A program made the translations under genes and the position numbers. Under the pieces are notes generated by a model that worked only from the letters and a program-made list of their open reading frames with translations, ran no database searches and had not been told where the DNA came from. Positions 12,201 through 23,175 of a DNA stretch of 64,000 nucleotides are shown here, piece after piece. Within the stretch, counting starts at the first letter, position 1. Each line of letters starts with the position of its first letter. The stretch is from Argopecten irradians (Eukaryota > Mollusca > Bivalvia > Pectinida > Pectinidae): assembly GCF_041381155.1 (NCBI RefSeq), contig NC_091147.1, positions 32,692,909-32,756,908 of the forward strand, in the 5' to 3' direction.

Positions 12201-14800
12201 CTAACCAGCTTGTCTGTAGCATAACCAGTCCCAGAGAAATGTTTTTGCAATGCGCAACAGGAAGTACTACATTTGGACGGTCTCGTGTGTTATCGGATAT
12301 GACTATAGTGTGACCTATTTAGTGCACATGTCCGTCAAGTAGATTGTTCTCGCATCAAAAGACGGTCATGAGAAATAAAATGTATTGAAAAGATAAGGTG
12401 TCATCCTTGGTGAGTGAAAACAAAAACAAATGAGTTGGATTTTGTAATACTTTAAATATAAGTTCTAGACTTGTTTACGTGCATCCAGACAAATTGTCCT
12501 ATTTTGACGGTTACCCGGGTACACATTTTTTGACCCGGTTACATCCCCAACCCGACCCGTAACCGGGTACTCGGGTACTCGTAACAGCCCTAGATATGAC
12601 GTCATAATACAGTAAGTAGCTAGGATGCCTTGAAGATCCCCAGGATGCTGAAAAAGTAAGCGGCGAACTATGATATGACGTTATAATACAGTAAGTAGCT
12701 AGGACGCCTTGATGCCCAGGAGAGCTGAAAAAGTTAGCAGCGAAATACTTTTGCCATGAAGGTTTTTTTCTTCATAAAATGTACATTGTATATACACTAT
12801 GTATATAAATAGTTTGCTGTAAAGCCTTAAAGGCTTGTGTTAAAAAACTTTGAATTCAGATGTATAGAATTTAAAGGCCCGTTACCTCTCCGGAGCAAAA
12901 TATAAAGGTTTCTTAAAAAACATTAATAACACCAGAAAATGCATAACGATGATCTAAAATAAGGTTACGACACCAAACATATGCAAGATTGCCTGCGTAA
13001 TATATGAAAACAGTGGAGAGTCAATTCGCTGTTTTGCCGTCTGGCGCAGTGATAGTCAACTACCGCGCGGTATTTAGAACGACGGCGGGAAACATAATAC
13101 GACCCGCGTTATGAAAATAAACATTTTATTTAAATTATTTTAATCAAATCGTTCAGAAGGTGATGATAAATGTAGTATTAACGGTAAGATAATAATTTTT
13201 AGGACTCTACAAAATTATCGATCTTGTTTTACATTCCCATTTTAAAAATTAAAAGCCGTGTCGGAAAGGTAGTGGGCCTTTAAATAAGAATTACTTGAAC
13301 TTCAACAGCCTTGAATTTCAAATTTAAAGAGAAAAACATTACCATGTGACATGAGTTGTATTATAGATGAATTAAATGTATTTGCCGTAGCCATGGTAAT
13401 TGTCTGGTGTATAAAGCATGTCTGTGTTCACCCCTTATTCACCCCTAAAGATACATTTGAACTCTTCTGATTCAAAGGCCAGAACAGTTCATTATGAATT
13501 TTCAGGGGTGAATGAATTATTGAAGGAAATTTGGGTAATGTTTCTTTTAATCAAATACATATAAAATTACCCACATGTTTATAATAATATAGTAATTATT
13601 TATTTACTGTGAATTATGTAGTCATTGTCACCATGTAAAACAGAGTGTTCTATGTTTTTATGACTTGCAGCAGAAATATGTTGACTCTTACGTCGGCTAA
13701 CTTCAGGAAATGATGTCCAGCATGTTAGTTTGAGTGACATACACTCACAGTTTACAACCATTTTTACACCATTTTTACTGAAACAGGAAATGGACTGGAA
13801 CCGCAATGTATAGAGCGCCATCTATTTTAGCTATAAGGGGACGTAATTGACAAATGTTCCTCATTGGAAAACCATTCGTTACAAGTCCTAAGTTCTAAGT
13901 CTGCATGTTCTCTAAGTACATGCAGTATAGCTATACACTTATATTGAGCTCCATAACCTTTAATTTACTAAAATTAGAATGTTTTTATCTAACAGGTTCT
14001 ACAGCTTTAGTAGCCCTCATGAAAGATGGCAAACTGACTGTAGCAAACATCGGAGATTCCAGGGGCGTACTATGTGATAAAGATGGTAGGAGTATTCCCT
14101 TGTCGTATGACCACAAGCCTCATTCGGTGAGAACAACTTTCCTGAATAATAGATAAGCCAATATAAGCTTCAGTATAACAAAATCAAATATCAACTCAAA
14201 GCTACATAGTGTATTGATACAATTACGTGCCTGCTCCGAATCTTAAAGCAGTAATACAGGTTCATGTTAGTATGATGTTACACAAGAATTAGTGTAACAT
14301 CATTACACTATAAACTAGTATGGTAAGTTCATTTATATCAAAGTTATGAAATTATTTTACTTTTACATTTATCAGTGATAACTCCATTAAATTTGATGGT
14401 AAAATGTATGTGCTTGACTTTTCAGGTGAAGGAAAAGAGGAGAATTAAAGAAGCTGGAGGTTTTGTGAGTTTCAACGGTGTGTGGAGAGTTGCTGGTGTT
14501 TTAGCAACATCAAGAGCTCTCGGCGATTACCCGCTCAAAGACAAGAACCTTCTTATTGCCGAGCCAGATATCCTTAGCTTTGACTGCAAAGAAATACAGC
14601 CCCAGTTTATCATCTTAGCAACCGATGGATTGTGGGATGTGTTTGGTAACCAGGAAGCTGTGGATTACATCAAAGAGAGACTACATGAGCCTCACTTTGG
14701 TGCTAAAAGTTTAGTGCTTCAAGCTTACTATCGAGGTTCTCTCGACAATATATCTGTGATGGTAGTTAAATTTGATACAAATTACAAACTGTTACGGTAG
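9057..14800 (+). CDS. PPM1L: Protein phosphatase 1L (PP2C family), five exons
   Basis: Joining 9057-9243, 10099-10280, 11543-11711, 13996-14126 and 14426-14800 gives about 347 residues (human PPM1L: 360). The first 36 residues include a hydrophobic segment (about 20-35) that aligns with the ER membrane anchor of vertebrate PPM1L. The PP2C domain follows with all metal-binding landmarks: RRPHMED at 92-98, DGHGG at 118-122, GDSRG at 199-203, ATDGLWD at 288-294 and DN at 330-331. It should be a Mn/Mg-dependent Ser/Thr phosphatase. In vertebrates PPM1L faces the cytosol on the ER, acts on the ceramide transporter CERT and damps stress-kinase signalling; the role here is inferred from homology. 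An upstream in-frame ATG at 8952 would add 35 residues that do not resemble the family, so 9057 is preferred. The junction between the first two exons has a second in-frame solution (9248 to 10092, 351 residues). Confidence 0.92.
9837..9949 (+). CDS. Possible alternative first exon of PPM1L
   Basis: Inside intron 1, an ATG in ACCATCATGA opens 37 codons (MKYSSAEPDIQKSGR...) with coding-like codon use. It reaches AGAG|GTACAT, a phase-2 donor. The following exon has a matching phase-2 acceptor at CCCTCAG (exon start 10109). Splicing them would give a PPM1L form without the membrane anchor. If unspliced, the frame stops at 9966. I recognise no family for the peptide. Confidence 0.3.
10099..10280 (+). 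CDS. PPM1L: PPM1L exon 2: RxxxMED and DGHGG motifs
   Basis: Covers residues 63-123, holding the first catalytic motif (HMEDRF) and the metal-binding DGHGGE at its 3' end. The donor is GAA|GTGAGT. Three in-frame acceptors sit close together (AG at 10090, 10097 and 10107), each compatible with a different upstream phase, so the exact start needs transcript data. Confidence 0.9.
11543..11711 (+). CDS. PPM1L: PPM1L exon 3: helical insert of PP2C domain
   Basis: Residues 124-179 plus one base, starting FAADFAEKTL. This is the helical stretch between the DGHGG and GDSRG strands. The acceptor is a T-rich run ending CAAG; the donor is TCAG|GTTTGT (phase 1). The sequence is less conserved than the neighbouring exons, as usual for this part of the family. 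Confidence 0.9.
11847..12745. repeat. About 80-bp unit in three copies, one split by a MITE
   Basis: In PPM1L intron 3 a unit starting CTATGATATGAC and holding 'agtaagtagctaggacgcc' occurs at about 11847-11940, 12593-12667 and 12668-12745. The hAT-type element at 11941-12592 inserted at the boundary of one unit and duplicated GATATGAC, so the tandem repeat predates the insertion. Confidence 0.85.
11941..12592. mobile_element. hAT-type MITE with exact 8-bp target duplication
   Basis: Starts TAGGGCTGTCACGGGTAC and ends GTACTCGTAACAGCCCTA. GATATGAC stands immediately outside on both sides (11933-11940 and 12593-12600). The subterminal regions are rich in CCCGGGTAC motifs in both orientations, as in hAT elements with TAGGGCTGT ends. 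It is 652 bp, non-coding, in PPM1L intron 3. Confidence 0.9.
12871..13283. mobile_element. TTAA-flanked MITE, family B
   Basis: Ends read TTAAAGGCCCGTTACCT and AGGTAGTGGGCCTTTAA, with inverted similarity extending to TCTCCGG / TCGGAAA. TTAA on both sides mirrors family A, but the internal sequence is different. About 413 bp, non-coding, in PPM1L intron 3. Its GC-rich centre (about 13025-13110) carries CCGCGCGG. Confidence 0.75.
13996..14126 (+). CDS. PPM1L: PPM1L exon 4: GDSRG strand
   Basis: Residues 180-223, with VANIGDSRGVLCDKDG matching the vertebrate protein nearly residue for residue. The acceptor is TTATCTAACAG; the donor is TCG|GTGAGA (phase 0). It ends at SYDHKPHS, just before the substrate-proximal helix in exon 5. 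Confidence 0.95.
14426..14800 (+). CDS. PPM1L: PPM1L exon 5: C-terminal PP2C half
   Basis: Residues 224-347 and the TAG stop. Carries SRALGDYPLK, ATDGLWDVF and SLDNISVMVVKF, which supply the remaining metal ligands (Asp290, Asp330). The acceptor is CTTTTCAG. The last nine residues after VVKF are not conserved. This is the best conserved exon of the gene. Confidence 0.96.
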   Translation: MKEKRRIKEAGGFVSFNGVWRVAGVLATSRALGDYPLKDKNLLIAEPDILSFDCKEIQPQFIILATDGLWDVFGNQEAVDYIKERLHEPHFGAKSLVLQAYYRGSLDNISVMVVKFDTNYKLLR

Positions 14801-15717
14801 TTAATGGCCCCAAGCAAAGGAACATTTAGCATTTCTCATGTGTTCACATCTCAACACACGATCTGATGACCATTATTTCCTATGTACATTTACGATGTTC
14901 TCTATGACTTTGAAAATTTCAATGTCAAATTGTATGCACTTTAGTGCTGAAGTTTCTTAAGACAAGAGGAATGAGATGTTTTATTAAAACAAATTTTTTA
15001 TTTTACAATCTTTAAGTGATTATAGATGACTTTTGTCAATACATATGTTCAATTCTAATTTATACCTTGCATAACATCTGCTATGATCTAGTACTTATCT
15101 TATGCACCGTGAAAACAGAACAATGTCTTTTAATAGTGGAATTTAAAAAAATATCATCATGAATTTGAAAGTTGATGATGCAATGTTTCAAAATAGTTTC
15201 AGTCCATATCATTGAAAAGAATTATGAATAAAAAAATGACTGAAATATTGTTCAAAGAAATTGTGTAGTTCATGTACAGTACTGATTATTGTCTTTGCAT
15301 TGTACAGATATATGTTCTTTATATGGGAGGGGTTAGTTTGTGACAAGACATTAGTTTGTGACAAGACATATCATTGACATAAGTTTTTGAGAAAAAAAAT
15401 AACATAATTTTCTCAAACAGAAGTAGATTTTTCTCCACTGTGAAATGATTACAAAGGTTGTGCCAGTTCAAATTGATTGTGTGATATATCTACCAGTTAA
15501 ATTGAAAGTGTTGATTGTGACATTACATGATACCTTATTAGTATTTTTCATAAATTTAGATTAAAATTGCACCACAAGTAAAGTTGGGAGGCCATTGGAA
15601 ATTTTCTGATTCAAAGCAAAACCAAAGTAAGTAACTAATTCTTTTATGTACCAATTAAAAAATATATAATTTAGATGATATATTAATAGTTGATCTGATT
15701 TTTATTTAAGCATTGAT
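14801..15717 (+). terminator. PPM1L 3' UTR with candidate poly(A) signals
   Basis: AT-rich, non-coding DNA after the stop codon. The first good AATAAA is at about 15227. Another AATAAA at about 15746 lies inside the next snap-back element. Which one is used cannot be decided from sequence. Confidence 0.4.
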
Positions 15718-15862
15718 GTAACTATTTTTAACTTCATCAGGTTATGAAATAAATATTGTTTGCAAACTTTTGTGAGAATCCGCTGTGTGAATCTGCGTAG
15801 TGGATTCACACAGTTTGCAAACAAAATTTCTTTCATAACCAATGAAGTTAAAAAATTGTTAC
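15718..15862. mobile_element. Snap-back inverted-repeat element
   Basis: Arms of about 60 bp: GTAACTATTTTTAACTTCAT on the left and ATGAAGTTAAAAAATTGTTAC-like DNA on the right. Both continue through GGTTATGAAA and GTTTGCAAAC to GAATCC / GGATTC. The loop is about 20 bp. Too short for anything but a palindromic MITE. It could form a hairpin in the 3' region of PPM1L transcripts. Confidence 0.75.
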
Positions 15863-18340
15863 ATTTTTTTTTTAATTTTTCAAGCTTCTTAATAATATAA
15901 GATGCGTTTAAACATAAGATTCCATTGATTTTTCAATGGATTATTTTAATAAATCAATATGCAACGTCGATGTCTCTATTGTGACGTCATGATTACGTTG
16001 GGTTTTCGCGCCTTTCTCAGATTTTTTTTCATGGGTTAATTATGTAGTGGTGTACAATAGTCATTCTTCATTGACGGTATTAATTGTATCATTTTACATT
16101 TGTTTTTATTAGGATGTTATGAACCTATACACAGAACAATGTCAAAGTCACAGTGGTCTATCTTTTAATCTAGGTTGAATCTTAAAATCAAGTTCATTGA
16201 AGTAACTACATATTTGAAAGAAACATAGAGTTCCTGTGTGTTGAATTGAATTGGTTTTAAGATACAAAAATGCATATTTGAGGATCGTTCTGTCTCTTGT
16301 TTAAAGTGAATAGTCGGGCAAAGAAAACCAGTCAAAATGCGTTCATTAATTGGCCTTAAGCCTTTCTTTGTCCAATTGTTCACTAGAAGTTCTATGTTTC
16401 AGCTAATTTTACCTAGTTGGTAGTTGTATGGAAATATTTGTAGTTGTATGGAAACGTTAAATATTAAAATTGAAATTGTATTTGAGAAAAACCTACTTAT
16501 TTATCTCACTGTTTTAACATAATCCTGGTTGAAGGAAGAGATGATGATTTTACAATAGTTTTATAGTGTTAAATACTGTCAGTATGCCACAGAAAATTAC
16601 ATTGCATTCATATATCATTTGTATAGTGTTGTGAATACAAGGAGAGTATTATTAAACACTTTTATATACAATAGGAATGAAAGTTTTTATGTGTAAATAC
16701 AGGACACCTAGATATTCATGTGGTTTTTATTCGGTGATAAAATGTCACAAAAGATGATTTTATGCAAATTATTCTGAACTTATTGTGTTATTTCTAAAAT
16801 ATGTTAATTGGCATATCAAGAGTCATATTTGTCCTTGTTGATAATTCCGTCTTTTCAAATTACAAAGTTGTCTGCCTTTTGGAAAGTATGGGTAGTGACA
16901 TCATCAATTTTTGTGCGAGACTTATGTTTCTCTAAAATGAAAACAACGTTATTGTTGCAAACACATAACGTCTTAATACCTGCCAACAAGGGCAGATAAT
17001 TCTGATATGTAAAGACGGAATACATGTATGTAGTACTCCCATGAATAAGATGCAATACTATAAAGTGCAATATATATATATATATATATAGATGTTATGA
17101 GTATTTTATAATGTTGGGTGTAATTGGATGCTGTAAAAATGTTACAAAAAATATTAAACTTATCTTAAGTAGCTTATCACTGAGGTGTTCTTTCATTTGT
17201 AATAATTGCCAATTAAATGAAAGCAGTTATAAACTATTAGACGTTTTGGTAACTTTTCTCCTTGGATGTGCTGAAGATTTGTACATTATAGGCTTACCCA
17301 GGGTAATGTGGAAATGTATTTCTGTTGATATGATAGCTTTGATCATTACTGGTATATTTTGACCCTGAAGTACAGACATGCAGGTGTGTATTTTAGAAAA
17401 GTGAAAAACTGCAGTACTCAGCTTAATTTCAGGCAGTTTCCTACTCCTCTACATTTTGATGCATGCACTTATATTTAGATGTGATTTTGAAATCAAGTGA
17501 CATGTATACCATCTCCTGTCTTCGGGTTTGGACACTTTCATCATATTGCAAGTCTACAGAAAAAAAACCCACACCTTATAATTGGCAATACCTGTGTGAC
17601 CTTGGCCAAAGCTTCAAATGTAGGAATTACTGAAAAAAACTAGTTTCTACTTCATCTTAATACATATACAGTTTGAATGAGAAAAAAATAAAATATGAAA
17701 AAATCATGAATTTTACTGATATTGCAATAATTATTTAATTGAACAGTTGGGCAAGGATGGCTAAAGTCGGTAAAAATGGTGTGAATGTATCCAGTATAAT
17801 TTCTTATGAAATGGAAAAATAAAATCTCTCGTCAAAATCTGTCTGCGTACGAAGAAATTAATTTAAGTATGGAAATTCTAAAACGTCCTCCCGGCTCACT
17901 ATGTCCGTGATTACATTTCCACGCAGCCTCGCTTTCAATGCTTTCAACTTTTCTTTACTTTAATGGTCAGAACTAGTACTGGAAAACTAAGCAGAACTTG
18001 ACCGTCGTATTAATATGTGAGAACTTTTGGAAGGCCAATGAACGCATTTAGACTGGTTTTCTTTGCCCGATATTGCAATAATTATTTAATTGATTATTCA
18101 CATTTATATGTTTCATGGAAAATATACCTTGATTTTAATCTTTTAATTTGCCAACATACAATTGTAAGTACCTAAGGTCCTAGATTCATCATGACCAACA
18201 AGTCAGTATACAATTAATGTGTGTATATGTATATAGTAAAAAATATGGGAGTCCAAACAGAGTGAAGAAATATAAGAAAATAAACAACGACAAAATTCAT
18301 GTTTGCGCTTTAGCCATATCATGATGACTTTTCAGGGAAA
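15863..18340. other. AT-rich intergenic DNA, nothing recognised
   Basis: Short frames (for example 16165-16383, 16808-16999 and 17111-17362) lack homology, splice context and compositional bias. A (TA)n microsatellite of about 20 bp lies at 17071-17090. Confidence 0.5.
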
Positions 18341-18420
18341 AAATTAAGCATTCCTGAAGAGCCATCATGACATAACGAATGCTCTAGCTAGAATTGTGTC
18401 ATTTTTTTTTTAATTTTTCC
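18341..18420 (+). mobile_element. Short Penelope-like 3' tail remnant
   Basis: ATTCCTGAAGAGCCATCATGA, a T-rich stretch and the spacing match the 3' end that follows the GIY-YIG endonuclease fragment at about 44025-44060. This looks like a severely 5'-truncated copy of the same Penelope-like family. The match is about 30 bp, so the call is tentative. Confidence 0.4.
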
Positions 18421-18600
18421 TTTATTTACATAATTATAAATTAATCAGGAAAATGCCTATGGTGAAAATTTGACAGATTTACCAGTTTTAGAGTTTAGTT
18501 AATAGAAAGTTGGATCAGTCCCATGTCCCCATATCAGTTGATGAGGTTGGCTCTATTCAACACAATAGAACAATGTAATTCAGTGTATAACATAACTGTC

Positions 18601-18680
18601 CACAGGGACCTGGCACAAATTTTTTTAACCAACATATAGATATACCGTATATGTTAAAAAATTTGTGCCAGGTCCCTGTG
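18601..18680. mobile_element. 80-bp near-perfect hairpin element
   Basis: Arms of 28-29 bp (CACAGGGACCTGGCACAAAT continuing into a T-run and AAC) are identical apart from one base in the homopolymer. They are separated by about 22 bp. Near-identity of the arms argues for a recent origin or gene conversion. No coding capacity. Confidence 0.8.
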
Positions 18681-18905
18681 TAATTGTCCATATATGGATG
18701 TAGTGATAGAAAATAATAAATCTCTGATTGTGAAATATATTACTGTAGTATTTTTTTAAGTACATTGTTTTAAACATTTTAATTTAAGATACCAGTATAG
18801 ATTACTTGTGTACAAGTTCTGATCTCTGATATACAATTTGACTACAAAGGATAATTATGACACATTTCAGCAGAACACCCACAACATCAAACCTTGTCGG
18901 TTTTC

Positions 18906-19919
18906 AGGTCACCTGAGACGAAGTCTCAAGTGACCTATTCTAATAGCCTTTTGTCTGTCGTTGTGCGTCGTTCGTCGTATGTCCGTAAACAATTTATATT
19001 TTCGACTTCTTCTCCAAAACTGCAGAAGCAATTTCAATGAAATTTTGCACAAACCTTCTAAGGCATAAGGCCAATCAAAATTGTGAATTATATGGTCCCC
19101 AGCCCTCCCCAGGGGGCTGAGGGAGGGGCCAAATGGGGTAAAATTGAGTAAAATTTCAAAAATCTTCTTCTCTACTCACAGATGTGGTAAAATCAAATAC
19201 TCTTCATAGATAGAAAGGTCTAAAGGTCCTTTACATAAATTGTGAATTATATGACCCTGGGGTATCTAGTTTCCCCCTGGGGAGGGGGGTAAGTTTACTA
19301 TAGTTTATATAGGAGATAGCATTTTAACATCATATCCATATTGGTCCAGACCGGCCCCCTGGGGGCAGAGGGGCGGGGCCAAAAAGTGTCAAATAGGCTA
19401 AAACTTCAAAAATATTCTGTTAAAATTCTGGAAATAGTAGAATCAAATAATTATAGATGGAAAGGTCTTAAGGTGTTTTATAAAAATTGTGAATTATATG
19501 ACCCTGGGGTCTCATGTTTCCCCTTGGGGAGGGGATCAAGTTTACTATAGTTTATATAGGAAAAACACATAAATGAGCATTTTTTTATCAAGTTTTATTG
19601 GAAATGAGTCAAACTTGGTTAGAATTATTAGCCTACGATATAGCATTTTAACATCCATATCAGTCCTCGATGACCCCCTGGGGGACTAGAGGGGCAGGAC
19701 CAAACAGGGTCAAAATGATTAAAATTTCAAAAAATACTTCTAAGTTCACAGGTTTGATGGAAGCAAATACTCTTCATAGTCTAAAAAGTCAAATTATAAA
19801 TCACTGACCAACTTCAAGGCCCAGCATATAGTGTTTATATGTCTTTAATTTGTTACATTATTTGTTTCATTATATATTCTAACTCAGGTGACCGTTAAGG
19901 CCCATGGGCCTCTCGTTAA
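18906..19919 (+). repeat. Family R1 interspersed repeat, copy 1
   Basis: Begins AGGTCACCTGAG with the hairpin GAGACGAAGTCTC. It ends CTCAGGTGACC, then the perfect palindrome GAGGCCCATGGGCCTC within 'gttaaggcccatgggcctc'. Between the ends are two to three monomers of about 320-340 bp, marked by 'ccctggggtc', 'tttactatagtttatatag' and GGCCCCTG-type runs. Other copies: 37662-39375, 60014-60850 and 60987-62206, all in the opposite orientation. Confidence 0.8.
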
Positions 19920-19969
19920 TTACATAAAATGAATTTTAATCATGGCTTGTTTTAATGAGAGGAGCTTGG

Positions 19970-20333
19970 TTAAAGATGCTCCACCGCCCACAGAGCAAAA
20001 ATGATATTCATCACTTGAACAGTAATTGGTGTTTAATCGTGTATATAATAGTCTAATTAACACAAAGAATAATATAAAATAATTCATTTTGCCTTTGGTG
20101 CATGCACAATCATTACTTCATTCCATATAGGATATAGTGCCACAGATTTTTTTCGGGATGCAATTAATTATTTTTTGTAATTTTAACTTGAAGTAAAATT
20201 AGAAGTTCAAACTTTTCAATGGTGGTAATGGTGTAAAGTAAGTAACTTTTGTAACTGAAGAAAAATACTAAATCGTCTGCTCCAGTTTTTAATAGTGAAA
20301 AAATACCATTTGTCTGCGGTGGAGCATCTTTAA
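19970..20333 (+). mobile_element. TTAA-flanked MITE, family A, copy 2
   Basis: Same ends as the copy at 8347-8716 but inverted relative to it. TTAA flanks both sides and the right end is GCGGTGGAGCATCTTTAA. Length 364 bp, non-coding. Confidence 0.85.
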
Positions 20334-20736
20334 GTTGTTTCAATTTTTTACACCTTTATTGTATAATTGATGTGATGTTTTACAGCTGACACTGTCACCA
20401 ACTTATATGACACAAATTGTTTGTATATTTGCGGTTTATGCTATGACTTTATTTCAAACCAATGTTATAGAGAGGATGAATATAAAAAAAGCCTAAATTC
20501 TGATTTATTTGACTTTGGATTTGTTCATAGTTCTATGTATTGAATACATGTGATACTGTTGTGATGATAATGTGAAAGTAATAAACAAATACAGATAGTC
20601 TGGTTAGAGATGACATATACAATGTATAAGAGTCATATATTGTAATTCAGCTGTTATAACATATAATCCTGTTTCCTCTAGCTAGCTGTTTTAAGATCAT
20701 AGTTTAGATGTTAAAGCAGACTATCATCTATATTTG
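20334..20736. other. AT-rich DNA, nothing recognised
   Basis: About 400 bp of non-repetitive, AT-rich sequence between the MITE and the 39-bp array. Confidence 0.4.
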
Positions 20737-23175
20737 CTATGGGTTGGAATTATAGAAGGCCTGGGTCAATATGGGCCTTGAGTTAGAATTATAGAAAGCC
20801 TAGGTCTATATTGGCCTTGGGTTAGAATTATAGAAGGCATGAGTCTATATCGGCCTTTGGGTAGAGTATTAAAAGGCCTGGGTCTATATGGGTCTTGGGT
20901 TAGAATTATAGAAGGCCTGGGTCTATATGGGCCTTGGGTTAGAATTATAGAAGGCCTGGGTCTATATGGGCCATGGGTTGGAATTATAGAAGGCCTAGGT
21001 CTATATGGGCTATGGGTTAGAATTATTGAAGGCCTGGGTCTATATGGGCCTATGGTTGGAATTATAGAAGGCCTGGGTCTACATGGGCCTTGGGTTGGAA
21101 TTATAGAAGGCCTGGGTCTATATGGGCCTTGGGTTAGAATTATAGAAGTCCTGGGTCTATATGGGCCTTGGGTTAGAATTATAGAAGGCCTGGGTCTATA
21201 TGGGCCTTGGGTTAGAATTATAGAAGGCCTGGGTCTATATGGGCCTTGGGTTAGAATTATAGAAGGCCTGGGTCTATATGGGCCTTGGGTTAGAGTTATA
21301 GAAGGCCTGGGTCTACATGGGCCTTGGGTTAGAATTATAGAAGTCCTGAGTCTATATGGGCCTTGGGGTAGAATTATAGAAGGCCTGAGTCTATATGGGC
21401 CTTGGGTTTGAGTTATAGAAGGCCTCAGTCTATATGGGCCTTGGGTTTGAGTTATAGAAGGCCTGGGTCTATATGGGCCTTGGGTTAGAATTATAGAAGG
21501 CCTGAGTCTATATGGGCCTTGGGGTAGACTATTAGAAGGTCTGGGTCTGTATGGGCCTTGGGTTAGAGTTATAGAAGGCCTCAGTCTATATGGGCCTTGG
21601 GTTTGAGTTATAGAAGGCCTGGGTCTATATGGCCCTTTGGTTTGAGTTATAGAAGGCCTGGGTTTATATGGGCCTTTGGTTAGAATTTTAGAAGGCCTAG
21701 GTCTATATGGGTCTTGGGTTAGAATTATAGAAGGCCTGGGTCTATATGGGCCTTGGGTTAGAGTTATAGAAGGCCTGGGTCTATATGGGCCTTGGGTTAG
21801 AGTTATAGAAGGCCTGGGTCTATATGGGCCTTGGGTTAGAATTATAGAAGGCCTCGGTCTATATGGGCCTTGGGTTAGAGTTATAGAAGGCCTGGGTCAA
21901 TATGGGCCTAGGGTTAGAATTATAGAAGGCCTGGGTCTATATGGGCCTTGGGTTGGAATTATAGAAGGCCTGGGTCTATATGGGCCTTGGGTTAGAATTA
22001 TAGAAGGCCTGGGTCTATATGGGCCTTGGGTTAGAATTATAGAAGGCCTCGGTCTATATGGGCCTTGGGTTAGAGTTATAGAAGGCCTGGGTCCAATATG
22101 GGCCTAGGGTTAGAATTATAGAAGGCCTGGGTCTATATGGGCCTTGGGTTGGAATTATAGAAGGCCTGGGTCTATATGGGCCTTGGGTTAGAATTATAGA
22201 AGGCCTCAGTCTATATGGGCCTTGGGTTAGAATTATAGAAGGCCTGGGTCTATATGGGCCTTGGGTTAGAGATATAGAATGCCTCGGTCTATGTCGGCCT
22301 TGGGTTAGAAATATAGAAGGCCTCAGTCTATATGGGCCTTGGGTTAGAATTATAGAAGGCCTGGGTCTATATGGGCCTTGGGTTAGAATTATAGAAGGCT
22401 TGGGTCTATATGGGCCTTGGGTTAGAGTTATAGAAGGCCTGGGTCTATATGGGCTTTGGGTTAGAGTTATAGAATGCCTGGGTCTATATGGGCCTTGGGT
22501 TAGAGTTATAGAAGGCCTGGGTCTATATGGGCCTTGGGTTAAAGTTATAGAAGGCCTGGGTCTATATGGGCCTTGGGTTAGAAATAAAGAAGGCCTGGGT
22601 CTATATGGGCCTTTGGTTAGAATTATAGAATGCCTGGGTCTATATGGGTTTTGGGTTAGAAATATAGAAGGCCTGGGTCTATATGGGCCTTGGGTTAGAG
22701 TTATAGAAGGCCTGGGTCTATATGGGCCTTGGGTTAGAATTATAGAAGGCCTGGGTCTTTATGGTTCTTGGGGTAGACTATTAGAAGGTCTGGGTCTGTA
22801 TGGGCCTTGGGTTAGAGTTATAGAAGGCCTGGGTCAATATGGGCCTTGGGTTAGAATTATAGAAGGCCTGGGTCTATATGGGTCTTGGGTTAGAAATATA
22901 GAAGGCCTCAGTCTATATGGGCCTTGGGTAGAAGGCCTGGGTCTATATGGGCCTTGGGTTAGAATTATAGAAGGCCTGGGTCTATATGGGTCTTGGGTTA
23001 GAAATATAGAAGGCCTGGGTCTATATGGGCCTTGGGTTAGAATTATAGAAGGCCTGGGTCTATATGGGCCTTGGGTTAGAATTATAGAAGGCCTGGGTCA
23101 ATATGGGCCTTTGGTTGGAATTATAGAAAGCTGGGTCTATATGGTCCATGCGTTGGAATTATAGAAGGTCTGTGC
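20737..23175. repeat. 39-bp minisatellite with open 13-codon frame
   Basis: About 62 units of 39 bp: GGCCTGGGTCTATATGGGCC then TTGGGTTAGAATTATAGAA. Because 39 is a multiple of three, the + strand reads as a repeating GLGLYGPWVRIIE peptide over long stretches (20839-21411, 21676-22107, 22400-23164). Single-base indels break the frame several times and no gene context surrounds it, so I treat it as non-coding satellite DNA. Confidence 0.95.

Noticed and set aside
20839-23164. Long + strand frames (190, 143 and 254 codons) as a repeat protein gene
   Set aside because: They lie wholly inside a 39-bp satellite whose period is a multiple of three, are broken by indels, and have no start, splice or homology support.
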